Source: Phaeosaccion multiseriatum
Taxonomy: Eukaryota > Ochrophyta, other classes
DNA: 64,000 nucleotides
Direction: 5' to 3'
Assembly: GCA_965112735.1 (NCBI GenBank)
Contig: OZ218960.1
Coordinates: 434,001 to 498,000 of the forward strand
Below, piece by piece: positions 26,149-37,923 of this stretch (positions within the stretch are counted from its first letter, which is position 1; every line of letters begins with the position of its first letter). The notes below the pieces were generated by a model. It worked only from the letters and a program-made list of their open reading frames with translations, had not been told where the DNA came from and did not search any database. The position numbers and the translations under genes were made by a program.

Positions 26149-26385
26149 TTCTTTCTTTCTTTCATTCTTTCTTTCTCCTCTCTCTCTTTCTTTCTCCCTC
26201 CCTCCCTCCCTCCCTCCCCCACGATAAATCTCTGTTGTCGATGTCTCTGCGTGTACCTCTATGTGTACCTCTGTGTGTCTCCTCTCCTTCGGCCTCATGT
26301 TCGGCTCCCGCCCCGCAGCTACCACATGGGCGACGAAAACATCGCCTACATGATGGAGGCAATGGCAAGGTCCGAGCAATCGTAA
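22160..26385 (+). CDS. DUF900-type alpha/beta hydrolase
   Basis: Eleven exons: 22160-22246, 22394-22516, 22698-22763, 22949-23037, 23454-23592, 23815-23867, 24122-24220, 24482-24641, 25436-25541, 25918-25984 and 26319-26385. The start MGTSESKPLF has Gly2 and Ser6 and could be N-myristoylated (inference). The order of hydrolase landmarks fits the DUF900 family: DAAHIFFFVHGFNT (oxyanion strand), VIPVNWP, HTMFHSMGNRVGRF (nucleophile Ser in HSMGN), FLVAADVP, VHVVHAGGDLPL, then LGHRSYHMGDENI, which could supply the catalytic His. The substrate is unknown; bacterial members are described only as putative esterases. Phase is maintained at every junction I tested. Introns are microsatellite-laden; one holds the 32-base minisatellite at 24739-25122. 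Confidence 0.85.
23160..23365. repeat. Duplicated 104-bp intron block with (CTT)n
   Basis: A G-run, GCGTTGAAGAGTGCCAGCAG, another G-run and a long CTT array occur twice in tandem in intron 4 of the DUF900-like gene. The CTT tracts provide pyrimidines upstream of the acceptor at 23453. Confidence 0.85.
24228..24470. repeat. Intron with (GAGAG)n then (CCCT)n
   Basis: Intron 7 of the DUF900-like gene. It starts with AGGAG pentamers (24230-24362) just after the donor and continues with CCCT/CCTC arrays (24392-24472) up to the acceptor. The two halves are largely complementary and could pair in the pre-mRNA. Confidence 0.85.
24739..25122. repeat. 32-bp minisatellite (TATGTCAATGGCCCAGG units)
   Basis: About 12 units of a 32-base repeat with GTGTAGGCAATATC following the given core, in intron 8 of the DUF900-like gene. 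The core TATGTCAATGGCCCAGG is identical to part of the dispersed repeat near 51115-51135 (read on the minus strand), suggesting the array grew from a fragment of that mobile repeat. Confidence 0.85.
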
Positions 26386-27167
26386 GGGGGGGCTAACAGC
26401 AGTGCTAAAAACAGCAGTACAGCAGCACCGGTTAAGGGTCCGGGTACCCCTCCACAGCACGCATGTTGAACACAGCTCCGTGGCCGAGGCAATGTCCTCC
26501 TTGAACCCCTTGGTTCTTTTCGCACTCCTTCACTCTACACCTCTCCCTTTTGGGCATTGGAAGTTTTTCTCTTCCCCGTCCCAAGGAAGGCCTTAGAGTC
26601 TTTGACTTCACCGTAGACGTAAATCATCTCGCGCCCATCAGCTTAATCCTCTTTCACTTTCTCTCTTGTCTCTTGTGTGAATTAGTGTGTGTTCGTGAAG
26701 TAAGGAGAGAAGCTAGAAGGAGGTGGTGATGGAGCCTTGAATCACACACACACATACGTACTTCGAAGTAGTTGGTAGTTGACTCCCATAAGTCAATAAA
26801 GTTCCCAATTGAATCTTTGGCAGAGACGCTCAATCAGGCCGGCGCAATCAAGGCGGGCTGGCGCCATAATCAGTAATCAGGCCGGCTGCGCCGGCCGTAA
26901 TCAGTAATCAGATAATAATGATGATGAGGTGTGTGTTCAACCCCTGATACACTATCCTCTATCGCCGGCGCCAGCCGGCGCGCTATCCGCTATCGCTGGC
27001 GCCAGCTATCCGCTATCGCCGGCGCCAGCCGGCACGCTATCCGCGATCGGCCGGCGCCAGCCGGTGCGCTATCCGCTATCGGCCGGCGCCAGCCGGCGCG
27101 CTATCCGCTATCGGCTGGCGGCCGATAGCGCGCTATCGAGAATGTGGGCGATAGTGTATCAGGGGTT

Positions 27168-27227
<60 letters not shown>

Positions 27228-27440
27228 CGCATGTTACTTTTAGGCAAAAAGTCCCTTTCGTCCCCACCCTCCCCTATCCCGACACCGCCCTCCCATCACG
27301 CAATACTTTCCCACTTAGTGAGTCTTGAGTACGTTCCACTCCACCCTGCATTCAGCAGCGGCAACCTGTCCCTGTTTACGGTTACCCCAGACCGAGAGTA
27401 GCGAGCCGATTGAGGAAGGAGGAGCGAGGGAGAGGGGGTG
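26386..27440. other. Intergenic with a structured, inverted-repeat-bounded GC-rich element
   Basis: Between the DUF900-like and TMEM220-like genes. A perfect 19-base inverted repeat (26938-26956 and 27150-27168, starting CAACCCCTGATACACT) encloses about 190 bases of repeated palindromes of the type GCCGGCGCCAGCCGGC separated by GCTATCCGCTATC. Similar GGCCGGC/GGCGCC pieces lie at about 26838-26900. A 58-base GT run (27169-27226) abuts the right arm, followed by GTTACTTTTAGGCA (27233-27246). It may be a miniature inverted-repeat transposon; I find no coding potential. Confidence 0.6.
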
Positions 27441-28653
27441 ATGGTGGCACCCACGGCTGCTGGCGTATCCAAGGCTTCGTCAGTAGGCAATACCCACCTC
27501 GTGGCGCTGCTCCTTCTCGGTGTCTTCCTCGTCTTTGCTTCCTATGTTAACCTCAACGACCCGGACGCGTGGCTATGGTCAACCGCCTACGCCGGAGCCG
27601 CCTTCCTCTCCTTCTACTGCTCGGATACGAAGCTCTACTCGGGTGATCCAGCCAAGGTTAGAGTGAGGAGGAGACTAATACCAGCAGCAGTAGTAGTAGT
27701 GTAGGAGTAGGAGTAGCAAGAGCAGTGGATACAGTACGAGATGGAGAGGCACTTTGGAGTCTCTCTACCGGCAACCCAGCCTGTCACCATGAGCAAAGCG
27801 AAAAGCGCGTCTTTCGTCCTTTGAAGTCCCCATCCGTCCTTTATCCTTCCCTCCCCTCGTTTGAAGTCCCCATCCGTCCTTTACCCTTCCCTCCCCTCGC
27901 GTCGACAGGCCAAAAGACGGAAACAGCTGAGCAAGGTGTGCGCGCTCTACTGCCGGTGCTCTCTCATCCTCTCTCTCGTCAGCTTCTTGCCCATTGTTAA
28001 CCAGTACCACCAACAGCAGCAGCAACAGCAGCGGCAACAGCAGCGGCAGGAGCAGCTGGATCCGAACTCGAGCTTGCTCGGCCTGAGCGGCAAGAGCGGG
28101 TGGCTGGGAGTGTTCGAGCTGGAGGCGATACGCGAGGGAGGGGGTGCGCTCCTTATGGCGGCGGCGATGGCCATGGCAAAGGCCTACACCACTGACGAGA
28201 GCACGTGAGTCAGATTGGGGGGAAAGAAGGATGGCCCACTTCTCTCCTTGACTGCATTCCGTGGTTGATCAACAACTTATCAACCTCCCTTGTCCCTCCG
28301 GTCCCACTTCTTCCCCCCTCCCCCCCGATCTTCTCGCTCTCCTCTTTTCCTCGGCTTGCATCGAATGTGGTGTGGTTCTTCCTCGCCCTATTACTCCATC
28401 TGTGACTATGGCGATGCGCCCATAATGGCAACCAATCAATGGCAACAAATGGGGTGGCAGCAGCGGCCCCAAGGCGAGGAGGGCAGGGAGAGTCTTGGCC
28501 GTGTGTGCGGGGGTCGTGGCCGTGGCGGGCCTGGTGCTCGGGGTGGTGCTGCCGGGCTATTACAATTCCCTTGGGGTGGACATTCCTGAGCACTGCGGAG
28601 GAGAAGGAGGAGGAGAAGGGATTGGTGGGGAAGGTGGAGGGGGCGACCTTTGA
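27441..28653 (+). CDS. TMEM220-like four-helix membrane protein
   Basis: Three exons: 27441-27656, 27909-28204 and 28464-28653, with phase kept at both junctions. It has four hydrophobic segments: HLVALLLLGVFLVFASYV, WLWSTAYAGAAFLSFYC, a segment with LYCRCSLILSLVSFLPIV, and VLAVCAGVVAVAGLVLGVVL. The stretch YVNLNDPDAWLW after helix 1 is the characteristic TMEM220 motif (NDPDPWLW type). The role of the family is not established. A Gln-rich loop (QYHQQQQQQQRQQQRQEQ) lies between helices 3 and 4. Intron 1 holds a 42-base tandem duplication (TTTGAAGTCCCCATCCGTCC). The ATG is preferred over an in-frame GTG three bases upstream. Confidence 0.8.
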
Positions 28654-29310
28654 ATGGAGAAGGAGAGAAGGAAGCAAAACTCTTGATTGGGACGAAGGAA
28701 GGAAGGAGGGAGGGACAAAGCTACATGTGTATTTTGAGTCGGGTAGACCTACCTCACAGACGACTGGCAGGGTCCTCCCTTCCCATGCCTTCCTTCGGGT
28801 GCCTTCCTTCAAAGGCCAAGTCCTGTCGAGCCAACAACATCAGCCGAAGCTCGATAGGAGAGAAGCTTCGTGCCTACCTAAAGGGGTAGGGGGGGGAGCC
28901 CTCTTTACTCTTTTACTGTAGAAATAAAGGAGGAGTGCTCCTGTCCGGTGACAAGTGTACTTTGGCTGACTGAAGGAATGCATTCCTTCGAGTGTGATGC
29001 ATGATGCTCTGTGGTGATTGGTGGTGCATGGCAAAGGACCTCCTGCCTGTTCTGTACCTCTTGACTGCATGATTGGACCTCCTCCCTTTACTGTACCTCT
29101 TGACTGCATGATTGGACCTCCTCCCTTTACTGTACCTCTTGACTGCATGATTGGACCTCCTGCCTGTTCTGTACCTCTTGACTGCATGATTGGACCTCCT
29201 GCCTGTTCTGTACCTCTTGACTGCATGATTGGACCTCCTGCCTGTTCTGTACCTCTTGACTGCATGATTGGACCGCCTGCCTGCACCTTGTGATAGACGC
29301 ACAGCTTCTC

Positions 29311-29347
<37 letters not shown>

Positions 29348-29625
29348 TGTGTGTGTGAGAGAGAGAGTGTGTGTGTGAGATAGAGAGAGAGGGGGTGTGT
29401 GTGTGAGAGAGAAAGGGAGTGCTTTCAATGTAAAGTTCAAGTGGCAGCACATCCCTCCTCTCAATTCCCTTACTCCACTATTCGCCACAAGATTATTACT
29501 TAGAAACTGGAACTGAAACTGTGTGAGACTGGGAGTCAAGAGGGTGAGGAGGAGATGACAATATATTACACCCTTAAGTGCCATCTATGGTTGTCTAAAA
29601 GTAATGTCTCACCGCCCCGGGGAAC
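28654..29625. other. Downstream region of TMEM220-like gene; no gene seen
   Basis: Contains the 39-base minisatellite described separately, a GA/GT compound run (29316-29412) and, on the minus strand at 29605-29592, ATTACTTTTAGACA followed by a block (GATGGCACTTAAGGGTGTAA) that recurs upstream of other genes. The AATAAAGGAGGAG at about 28922 may mark polyadenylation. Confidence 0.5.
29036..29290. repeat. 39-bp minisatellite, six units
   Basis: Six tandem 39-base units containing TACCTCTTGACTGCATGATT and alternating GCCTGTTC or CCCTTTAC variants. The period is a multiple of three, so long open frames appear on both strands, but no start or domain supports coding. Confidence 0.9.
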
Positions 29626-30135
29626 TTAGCCCTCGAGGTCGTGTCCCTCTGACTCATCAGTTCTCCCCATTGGAACAAAGTTGATACCAGCCAGGATCCT
29701 GTGTCGAACCGATCGTTCGTGTCGGGCCCTCTGGAGCGCTACGGCTAATCGTCGCCGAATGACGCAAACAGCTCTCGCGTAAGCCCTCGTGTCAAGATGT
29801 TCGTGCCCCCCAGCCATGTGGGTGGCGAGTGTTTTGATAAACATCTGTGCTGACGGGCCAAATGCACCTTGCTGCTCCATCCCAAAAGGGACGAGATGAT
29901 ACCTCGTGGGGTCATAGTGGATGTCTCCACCCTGGCCCTCCATGCCTCCATGTGGCACAGGTGGAGGAGAGGCACGATTGGAGAACCAACAGTTGACCCC
30001 GAACGGCGGAGGCCGCCGAAGCGACCGCCGCCGAACAAGGGAGAACTCGCGCCAGAACCGACAACATGCCCCTCCGCGCAAGCAATGGGAGTGAGGAGGG
30101 ACAGGCCGGCCGCCCAAGAGGGGGACTTCACTCAC
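29626..30135 (-). pseudogene. Retroelement C-terminal fragment (reverse-transcriptase-associated region)
   Basis: Minus-strand frame of 169 codons. The stretch YHLVPFGMEQQGAFGPSAQ, then MFIKTLATHMAGG, then YARAVCVIRRRLAVALQRA resembles the segment that follows the reverse transcriptase in non-LTR retrotransposon polyproteins (VPF...G.GP.A..FL..L...RR..AVAL.R). No reverse transcriptase YxDD region is present, so this is a truncated remnant. The family is assigned from pattern memory only. It ends about 30 bases before the repeated ATTACTTTTAGACA element. Confidence 0.5.
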
Positions 30136-30783
30136 TTTCCTTTTTGAGAGGGGGATCTATTGATAATACAGCGGGGAGTCATTAGGTTTTCCAATCATTC
30201 TTCTAAGTTATCCTAGTTTTAGCTTTACAAGTTTAAAAAAACGTTTCTCGCTCTGGCCAAGGCTCTGCACGAAAAAATGATGACCATATCTCATTTCTGT
30301 AACCGTAGACAGGCACTCGTGTGCAGAGGGGAGGGAGGGACGCTCACACGCTCGACACAAGAGGGAGGAACGAGCGTGTTGTCGCAATACTCAAGTACTA
30401 CGAAGCACCTGTGTTGATTGACATCCAACAGCGGTGCCAACAGCGGTGTCAACAGCGGTGCCAACAGCGGTGCCCTCTCCCCCGCGGGCCTTCGCTGCCC
30501 CGCTCGGTGTCTCTGGCAGGATGAGTTACAACGCAATACAAATGCAATGCATGGTAGAGAAGAACCGCTGGAGAGAGAGAGAGAGAGAGAAGAGAGAAGA
30601 GAGAAGAGAGAAAGAAAGGGGGGGAAGAGAACGCAGCCAAGTCTCCCAGTGTGCATCCATCCATCCATCCATCCACTGCCATCCATCCATCCATCCATCC
30701 ATCCTCTGTGCCTTGTCGTGGAAAGAGAAGCATGGCCTGCCCGCCCTGGCGCGCTACTGCCCTGTAGCATCAACTGCCCTGCC
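30136..30783. other. 3' flank of the myosin-Tubby gene
   Basis: No gene recognised. It holds five tandem CAACAGCGGTGC 12-mers (about 30427-30476), a GA run (30574-30592), an ATCC array (30655-30704) that includes a copy of the GGATGGCAGTGGATGG motif complement (30669-30685), and T-rich sequence near 30190-30250 that could be a 3' UTR or retroelement tail. Confidence 0.5.
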
Positions 30784-33700
30784 TCACACGTTGGAGTCAC
30801 AGTTGGCGATGGCGGTGCCCATGGCTTGCACAGGGGATAAGGGATGTCTGAAGTCCATAACGAAGGAGTCCGATCTAAGCAGGAGAAGGTGTCATGAATA
30901 CAGGGGGAGGGAGGGGTAGAGAGAGGAGAGAGAGCTTAGAGAACGAACGAACACTGAACAAATGAACAAAACAGACAAAAAAAGAGTAGAAGAATGAAGA
31001 ATGAAAAGACTTGTTTTCATTGTCCACGACCAAAGGAAAAAACACCCTACTCCTCCATCCCTCCCTCCCTCCCTCCCTCCCCTTTTCACCCCTCACTCCC
31101 TCACTCCCTCCCTCCCTCTCCTTCTCACCCCTCCCTCCCTCACTCCCTCCCTCCCTCCCTCCCTCCCTCCCTCCCTCTCCTTCTCACCCCTCACTCCCTC
31201 CCTCACTCCCTCCCTCGCCTCCCTCTCCTTCTCACTCACTTACTCCCTCCCTCCCTCCCCCCCTGCCTCCCTCCCTCACTCCCTCCCTCCCTCACTCCCT
31301 CTCTCACTCCCTCCCTCTCCTTCTCAACCCTCCCTCCCTCCCTCCCTCCCTCCCCCCCTCCCTTCTCTCCTGCCTCACCTGTCGCCTCTCCTTCCCGACC
31401 TCCCAAATTGCATGACGAAGGAGTTTTGCTCGTCCTTCAATAGGCAGTTCTTCACGCTCTGATTCTTGACCCGGTCCTGTGGGTGAGACGCGAGGTGACG
31501 GGGGAGGGGTGGAGGGGAGAAGGGGAGGAGGGGAGGAGGGGAGGAGGTAGGGTAGGAGAGATGACCAACAGCTGTTAAAAGTGGTAGTAGTCGTTACGTA
31601 ACCTCTTACGTATATTCGAGTCCTACCTTGTAAAACTCGAGCACGAAGTAGCCCGCGCCTGCGTCCCACTCGGGCAGGGCGCTGATGCAACGCAGCGTGT
31701 GGGCACCGTCCACCTCCTGCTGGCGACGCACCTGCAAATACACAACCAACACGCCAAGGAGAAGGGGCATGGGGCAAGGGAGGCAGGGAGGCACACGGAC
31801 AGAACAGAACACGGCCCGGCATTGAGTGATTACACACGTTAAATGAGCAAAGGCTGTTGTGTTCTGAAGTATTGCGCCTTACTTTCTTTGTTCCCTTCCT
31901 CCCCTCCCACCCCCTCCCCTCCCCTCCCCTCCCCTCCCTTGCCCTCTCCTTCCCCTCGCCCTCACCGTAGACAAGCTCCCCAGCGCCTCTTGCAACTGGC
32001 GACGATCGTCATCCTCAAGCTCACTCTCTTGCACCGAGGGGAATACCGCCGTGACAGCCCTCGGCCCCTGCCCCTGCAGGTCTGCGTGTTTGGTGAGTTC
32101 GACGGTTACAGCACCGAGCTCCAGGGCTCCCAGCTCGGCCTGAGCTCAGTCAGGGGGGGGGGGATGGCAGTGGATGGGATAAGGGTGAGGGGTAGGAGGG
32201 AGACAGGAAAGCGCAGCTACCATTGGAAGCGCAATGAGGTGGGCACACGGTACACACGTATGGTACGTACGTATATACCCCTTGTTACACAATAAGGTTG
32301 GTATGTTACGTACCTTCTTGGAGCTCTTCTTGAGTGACTTGGTCCCCTCGTCAGTGATGAGGTACTGCCGCCTCTCGTCCACTTGCCGTACTAGCCCAAT
32401 CACAGGGTCTGCCGGGGGAGGGAGAGGGAGGGAGGGAGGGAGGGAGGGAGGGAGGAGGGAGGGAGGGAGGGAGGGAGGGAGAGGGAGGGAGGGAGAGAGG
32501 GAGAGAGGGAGAGGGAGAGAGGGAGGGAGAGAGGGAGGGAGGGAGGGAGGGAGGGAGGGAGAGAGAGAGTGACTCCTGAGTGAAGAGAGGAAAGGTGGCA
32601 AGAAGGCAGGAAGAAGGGAAGGAAGGAAGGAAGGAAGGAAGGAAGAAGGGAAGGAAGGAAGGAACGGAAGGATAGCAGCGGAAGGAAGGAAACAAACAAC
32701 CACGGGAAACAAACAACCAGGTAAAACCAAAAAAAGTATGCATGACACACATTTGTTGCCTCTCTCTCTCACTCACTCACCCTCCGACTCCGTAAGGAAG
32801 GATGAATTGAGTGTGATGGCGTATCTACTCTTATTCTTCCTTGCACTGGCGAGCAACAGGCCCGTATCCTCGTGGAAGAACTCAAAGCTGTGGTGGTGGT
32901 GGTGGCGGTGGTGGTGGTGCCGTACGGAATCCGAATCGGAATCGGAATCGGACCGAAGGAGGAGGGGGCGGGCGGGGGCGGGCGGGGGATGGGATGGGCG
33001 GGGTAGAGCGGCACGGGGGTGTCACTAAGCGTGAATCTCTCTCTCCGTCTCTCTCTCTCCCTCCCTCTCTCTCTCTCTCTCCCTCCCTCCCCCCCTTCCC
33101 TCACTCCTACTTACATATTGGTACCGAGGATGTTATTCCTCTTTCTCACCACCCGGCACTCGAGCACTCCGGAGGCTTGCGGCAGAGGATCGCAAAGGAA
33201 GGCCCTGACGTGTGCCGGGTTGAGAGGTAGCTTGTTGAGCATGGCTCGCCCGACGGAGGAGGCAGACAGGGCGTCTCGTAACGCCTCTTGGTCCAGGCGA
33301 AGAGGGACGCCGGGAGGGGGGAGAGCAAGCTCCTCCTCCTCCTCCTCCTCCTCCTCTTCCTGCCCCTCTCCTCCTCCTCCTCCTCCTGCTGCTGCTGCTG
33401 CTGCGGCTGCTGCCTGCGCCTCCGCGGCTGCTGTTGCATCTGCTGCTGCCGCCCACGCCGCTGCTGCGGCTGCCTTGGCCTCTCTGTGCTGGCGCTCCTG
33501 TCTCCCCTGCGCTGCCTCCTCCGCTGCTTTGGCCTCCCCTGCTGTGATGAGGGTAGCCAATAAACCAGGGGCAGCGACAGAGGCAGCAGTGGCGCTAGAG
33601 CCGCTGTTGGACCGCCCCCCAGCGGCGGTAGAGGCGGTAGAAGCGGTAGAAGTAGACACTGACCCCGAGCTCCCATACCGCCCCCCTCGCCCCCTTCCCC

Positions 33701-36132
33701 TGCCCATCACCCCCAATGGCATCCTGCCCCCAATTGGAGCCGCAGCTGACCCCAGGCTACCCATTGACCCCCCTGATTGCTGATGGCCAATCTCCCTCTC
33801 GCTCTCGCCCCCCCCCCGTCCCAGTCGCTTGAACAGCTCCTCGTCGCTGCTCTCTTCTTCACTATCGTCAAAGTGGCCCCCAACACCCATCTTCTCGTCA
33901 TCCCCCTGCTCCTCCTCCTCCTCCTCCTGCTCCTCCTCCTGCTCGTCGTCATCTTCCCCCTCTCCTTTCCGGAAAGTGAGAGCGGTCTCCTCCGTGGCAT
34001 CCTCTGACCCGTCTGCACTGCCGAATACACCGATGGGGGTGGTGCCCTGATTTGGGAAGAAGGGAGGGAGGGAGGAGAGATGAGAGAGTGAAGGGTAGAG
34101 AAAGAGGTGGCGAGAGAGGAGACACACACACACACACAAAGAGACGGAGAGAGAGAAGAGAGACGAGAGAGAGGGGAGAGGGAGACAGAGAGGAGAGAAA
34201 GCCAAGAGAAAGATCAGTGCCTAACTTCATTCCACCTCCCAAACACGAGTCAAAAGAGAAGGAGGGCTGTCCGATATCGCCAGGCCAGTGGCAGGCCAAG
34301 CTCCATAGGCCCATCACATCACATCCCCTGTCCAAGCTCCATAGGCCCATCACATCCCATCCCCTGTCCCACATTCTCCTCTTCCCTCCCCATCTCTCCC
34401 CTTCCCTCCCCATCTCTCCTACTTGCTCCCCATCCACACTCGTCTCCTCCCTTCCTATCTCCCTCCTACTTGCTTCCCATCCACACTCGTCGCCTCCCTT
34501 CTCCTTCCCTCCTCTTCCCCCTCCCCCCTGCCCCCCCGCCCGGCTTAACCCACTGACTCACGTACTCATTCACTCACTCACGTACTCATTCACTCACTCA
34601 CTCCCACACTCACCCACTCACTCACTCACTCACTCACTCACTCACTCACTCACTCCTTCACTGACAACTGTCTCGCACACTCCCCCCCTTACTCACATTG
34701 CTCAACCCCTTGCCTAATGCGGCTGCCGCTGCTTGCTGGTCCGCCAAGGCCTTCTCCTGCGCGGCTTCTCTCTCGTTCAGATCCCTCTGCTGCTCCTTGC
34801 TCTCCTCCTCCTGTTGCTGCTGCTTTCTCCGCCTCTCCCAGGCAGCTCTCTCCTCCTGTCTTCTCTTCGCCCCCAACTCCTTGGCGTATTTGGTTGATGC
34901 CTTGGCCACACAATCTGCGCTGACCTTTTGACGAATGGCCAGAGCACCATCGAGCGTAGAGGGTACCGCTCCTCGCAGAAATACTCGGGTCTTGCCAAAC
35001 GTGATGTTGGTGGATTGGGGAAACATAGACTCGCACGCTTCTCGAGTGAGATCAGCCGGGTTTTGTGCATCTGAGAAAGGAGGGGGGGGGGGGGGGAGGG
35101 CGAGGGAGGGAGGAGAGGGAGGAGAGTGTAAAGAGGGAGAGAAAGGGGAAGAGGAATGGACGAAACCCACTTGTGTGGTGTCAAGTTGGTCCCAGGGGGA
35201 CTGAAAGCATTTTGGTTGCAAGGACCCCCACCAAACCAACCCAAAACCAACCTGGGGAGCCCTTCTGTACGAGCAGGGAGGCATCGTACACGCGTGTGGG
35301 ACAGAGCACCGCATACTTTTTGAGGAAGTCTTGATACTTGGGGTGCTTGCCGACTTGGCTCATCATGCGATTGGCTGCGACGATGTTGGCACAGCGGAGC
35401 TGCTCCACCACATAGTCGGGGTCGAACAGGAGGGATGCGTCTTCACTCGCACTGTTGTTTCGGTGGTTGGGGAGGGAGGAAGGGGGAGGGGAAGGGGAGG
35501 GGAGGGGTATTGGCGGGTAGGGAGGGAGGGAGAGAGGGGGAGAGGGGGAAGGGCAAAACGCCGGAGAGGGTGAAGGTGAGAGAGGGAAGAGACGATGAAG
35601 GTGAGGGCCACAGGGGGTGGGGTGGGTGAGGTATATAGGGGAGAAGAAAGGAGAAGAGAAAGGGGGACATAAGAACAAGCACGGACACCGCTGCCCCGTT
35701 CCAATCATCCTCGCTCCTCTTCATCTCTTTTATCCTCTCTTCTCTCTTCCCCTCCTCTTCATTCTTCTCTTCTCTTCTCCCCTCCTCTCTTCTCTCCTCC
35801 CCTCCTCTTCTCTCTTCTCTCCTCCTTTCTCCTCCCCTCTCTCTTCTCCGCCCCTCCTCTTCTCGTTTTTCCCCCTATGCTCTCCCCTCCTCTCCTCTCC
35901 CCTCCCCTCCTCTTCACTCACGTATTGGGCTGTATGCACGAGATGTAGTGCCTCTCCATCCTCCCAATTGACATGACAAGTTGCTGCAAGTCCGATCGGA
36001 ACTTGGACGAAACCGTCTTACGCACTCGCGACGGTGTCTTGCGATGCAGCACCCTCCCTGACCCTGACACCGAGCCTCCCTCTCCTCCCTCCCCTCCCCC
36101 TCCCCTGGCCTCTTCCCCTCCTCCTCCTCCTC

Positions 36133-36175
<43 letters not shown>

Positions 36176-37891
36176 ACCACCAACAACTGGCGTAATCCCC
36201 GCAGAGCCCTGACGAGCGGTTTCATCCTTCTCCTTGAACCCCTTGAGTAGCTTCGAAAAGGCAAACGATGGCGACTGCGGCTGCTGCGTAGCACTACCAC
36301 CCGCACCACCACCAGTACCAGTGCCATTCACGGGGGAGATGGGCTCCAAGCCAGCAGGGAGGTCGGCGTACGCATTGGCCACGAAGACGGTGGTGCTTTG
36401 CCGCAAAAGCTTGACCACAGAAGCATGCACGGTGCCTTTGTTCTTCTCTACAAACTCCCCACAGTTATATGTCACTGAAGGAGAGGAGAGGAGAGGAGAG
36501 GAGAGGAGAGGAGAGGCCACGAGAGAGAATGGAAGAGGGGGGTACAAGGAGACGAGGGGAGGACTTATTTTGTCAGTCAAGGAAGGGCAAGAGAGTAGAG
36601 GCCAGCAATGTAGGCAGCTGTATGTGTATGTCACTGAAGGAGAGGACACAGGAGGGAGAATGTTGCTCTATGTAAAGGGGGGTGGCTGTCTGTCGTATGT
36701 CGCATGCACGTATGATTACGTACCACTCTGGGCAAAGTGCCTGAGAGAGAACTCCCTGTGATTCACGTGCACGCCAATTCGTCCCTCGGCAGAGGGCAGC
36801 ACCTGATGAGCGGAGAGAGAGGCGGGGGGGGAGGGAGGGAGAGAGAGGGAGGGAGAGGAGGGGAAGAGAGGGGAGGGGAGAGAGAGAAAGTGAGAAGCTG
36901 CTGCCCGGACCACCGCCTCGCCCACACACACACACACACACGCACACGCATCTTACCCCCCCCCCCCCCCTCTCTCTCTCCCTCTCTCACTCTCTACCCA
37001 CCCACTGACTTCATGTACCCACCTGGTTCTCAACGAGGCGTAGGAAGCCCTCGTCAGCCACTCCCGTGGGTACAGGCAAGCTTGCCTCATCATCCAGTAC
37101 GTCAATGACGCCCCTCTCCCCCTCGAGCAGCAGCAACACAGGCAGGTTGTCGGTGTACGGCACCTCGGTAAGCGCGATGCCTTCGAGGCGACACACCTCC
37201 CTTCCCACCTCGAACATGTCTGCCAGTGGTTAGTTCGTTAGTTCACAAAGAGTACAAATTGATTGAGAGGGAGGGAGGGACCGCAGTCAGGGTTAGAGTC
37301 AGGGTCAGGGTCAGGGTCAGGGTCAGGGTCAGGGTCAGGGTCAGGGTCATGATTGGGACAGAAATCACGACGACCTCCGCCTCAGAAACTCACTCACCGA
37401 GGATGAACTGTCTTTGAAGCTTCTCAGCGGAGTAGTTGATGAGGAACTGCTCAAAGCCGTTCTCTCTCAACACCTTCGCGTCAGCACAACATGCAGGTAG
37501 GAAGGAAGTAGGGCAGGCCCACGGCCGCCAGTGGGGTGAGGGAGGAGGAGGAGGAGGAGGAGGAGGAGGAGGAGGAGGAGGAGGAGGAGGAGGAGGAGGA
37601 GGAGGAGTGCATGTCAGGTACAGCAAACAAACGAACAGAAAGCATGGCAAACATCTTACCTCGAAGCCGAATATGTCAACAAGAGTGACACTTCCCTCTT
37701 TCTTGCCATCGCGCCGCACTTGCTTGAGCAGCTCCGGGTCTCCAGCAGAGGCTTTGTTCACTCGGGACAGGATGAGATGGAACACACCTGCAGGGGGTTG
37801 AGGAGAGAGGAGCAGAGGAAGGGGGGGGGGGGGAAGAGGGAGGGCCAATTTAGTGGGCATCACCAGGAGTACACGAGTACACCGATACCCA

Positions 37892-37923
<32 letters not shown>

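Noticed and set aside
26386-28653. TMEM220-like gene as an extension of the DUF900-like gene
   Set aside because: The DUF900-like frame ends with TAA at 26383-26385, and the inverted-repeat element and a GT run separate the two. The TMEM220-like protein has its own start and complete helix set.
29036-29290. 39-bp repeats as a coding repeat domain
   Set aside because: Open on both strands only because the period is divisible by three; it lies downstream of the TMEM220-like stop with no start codon context.
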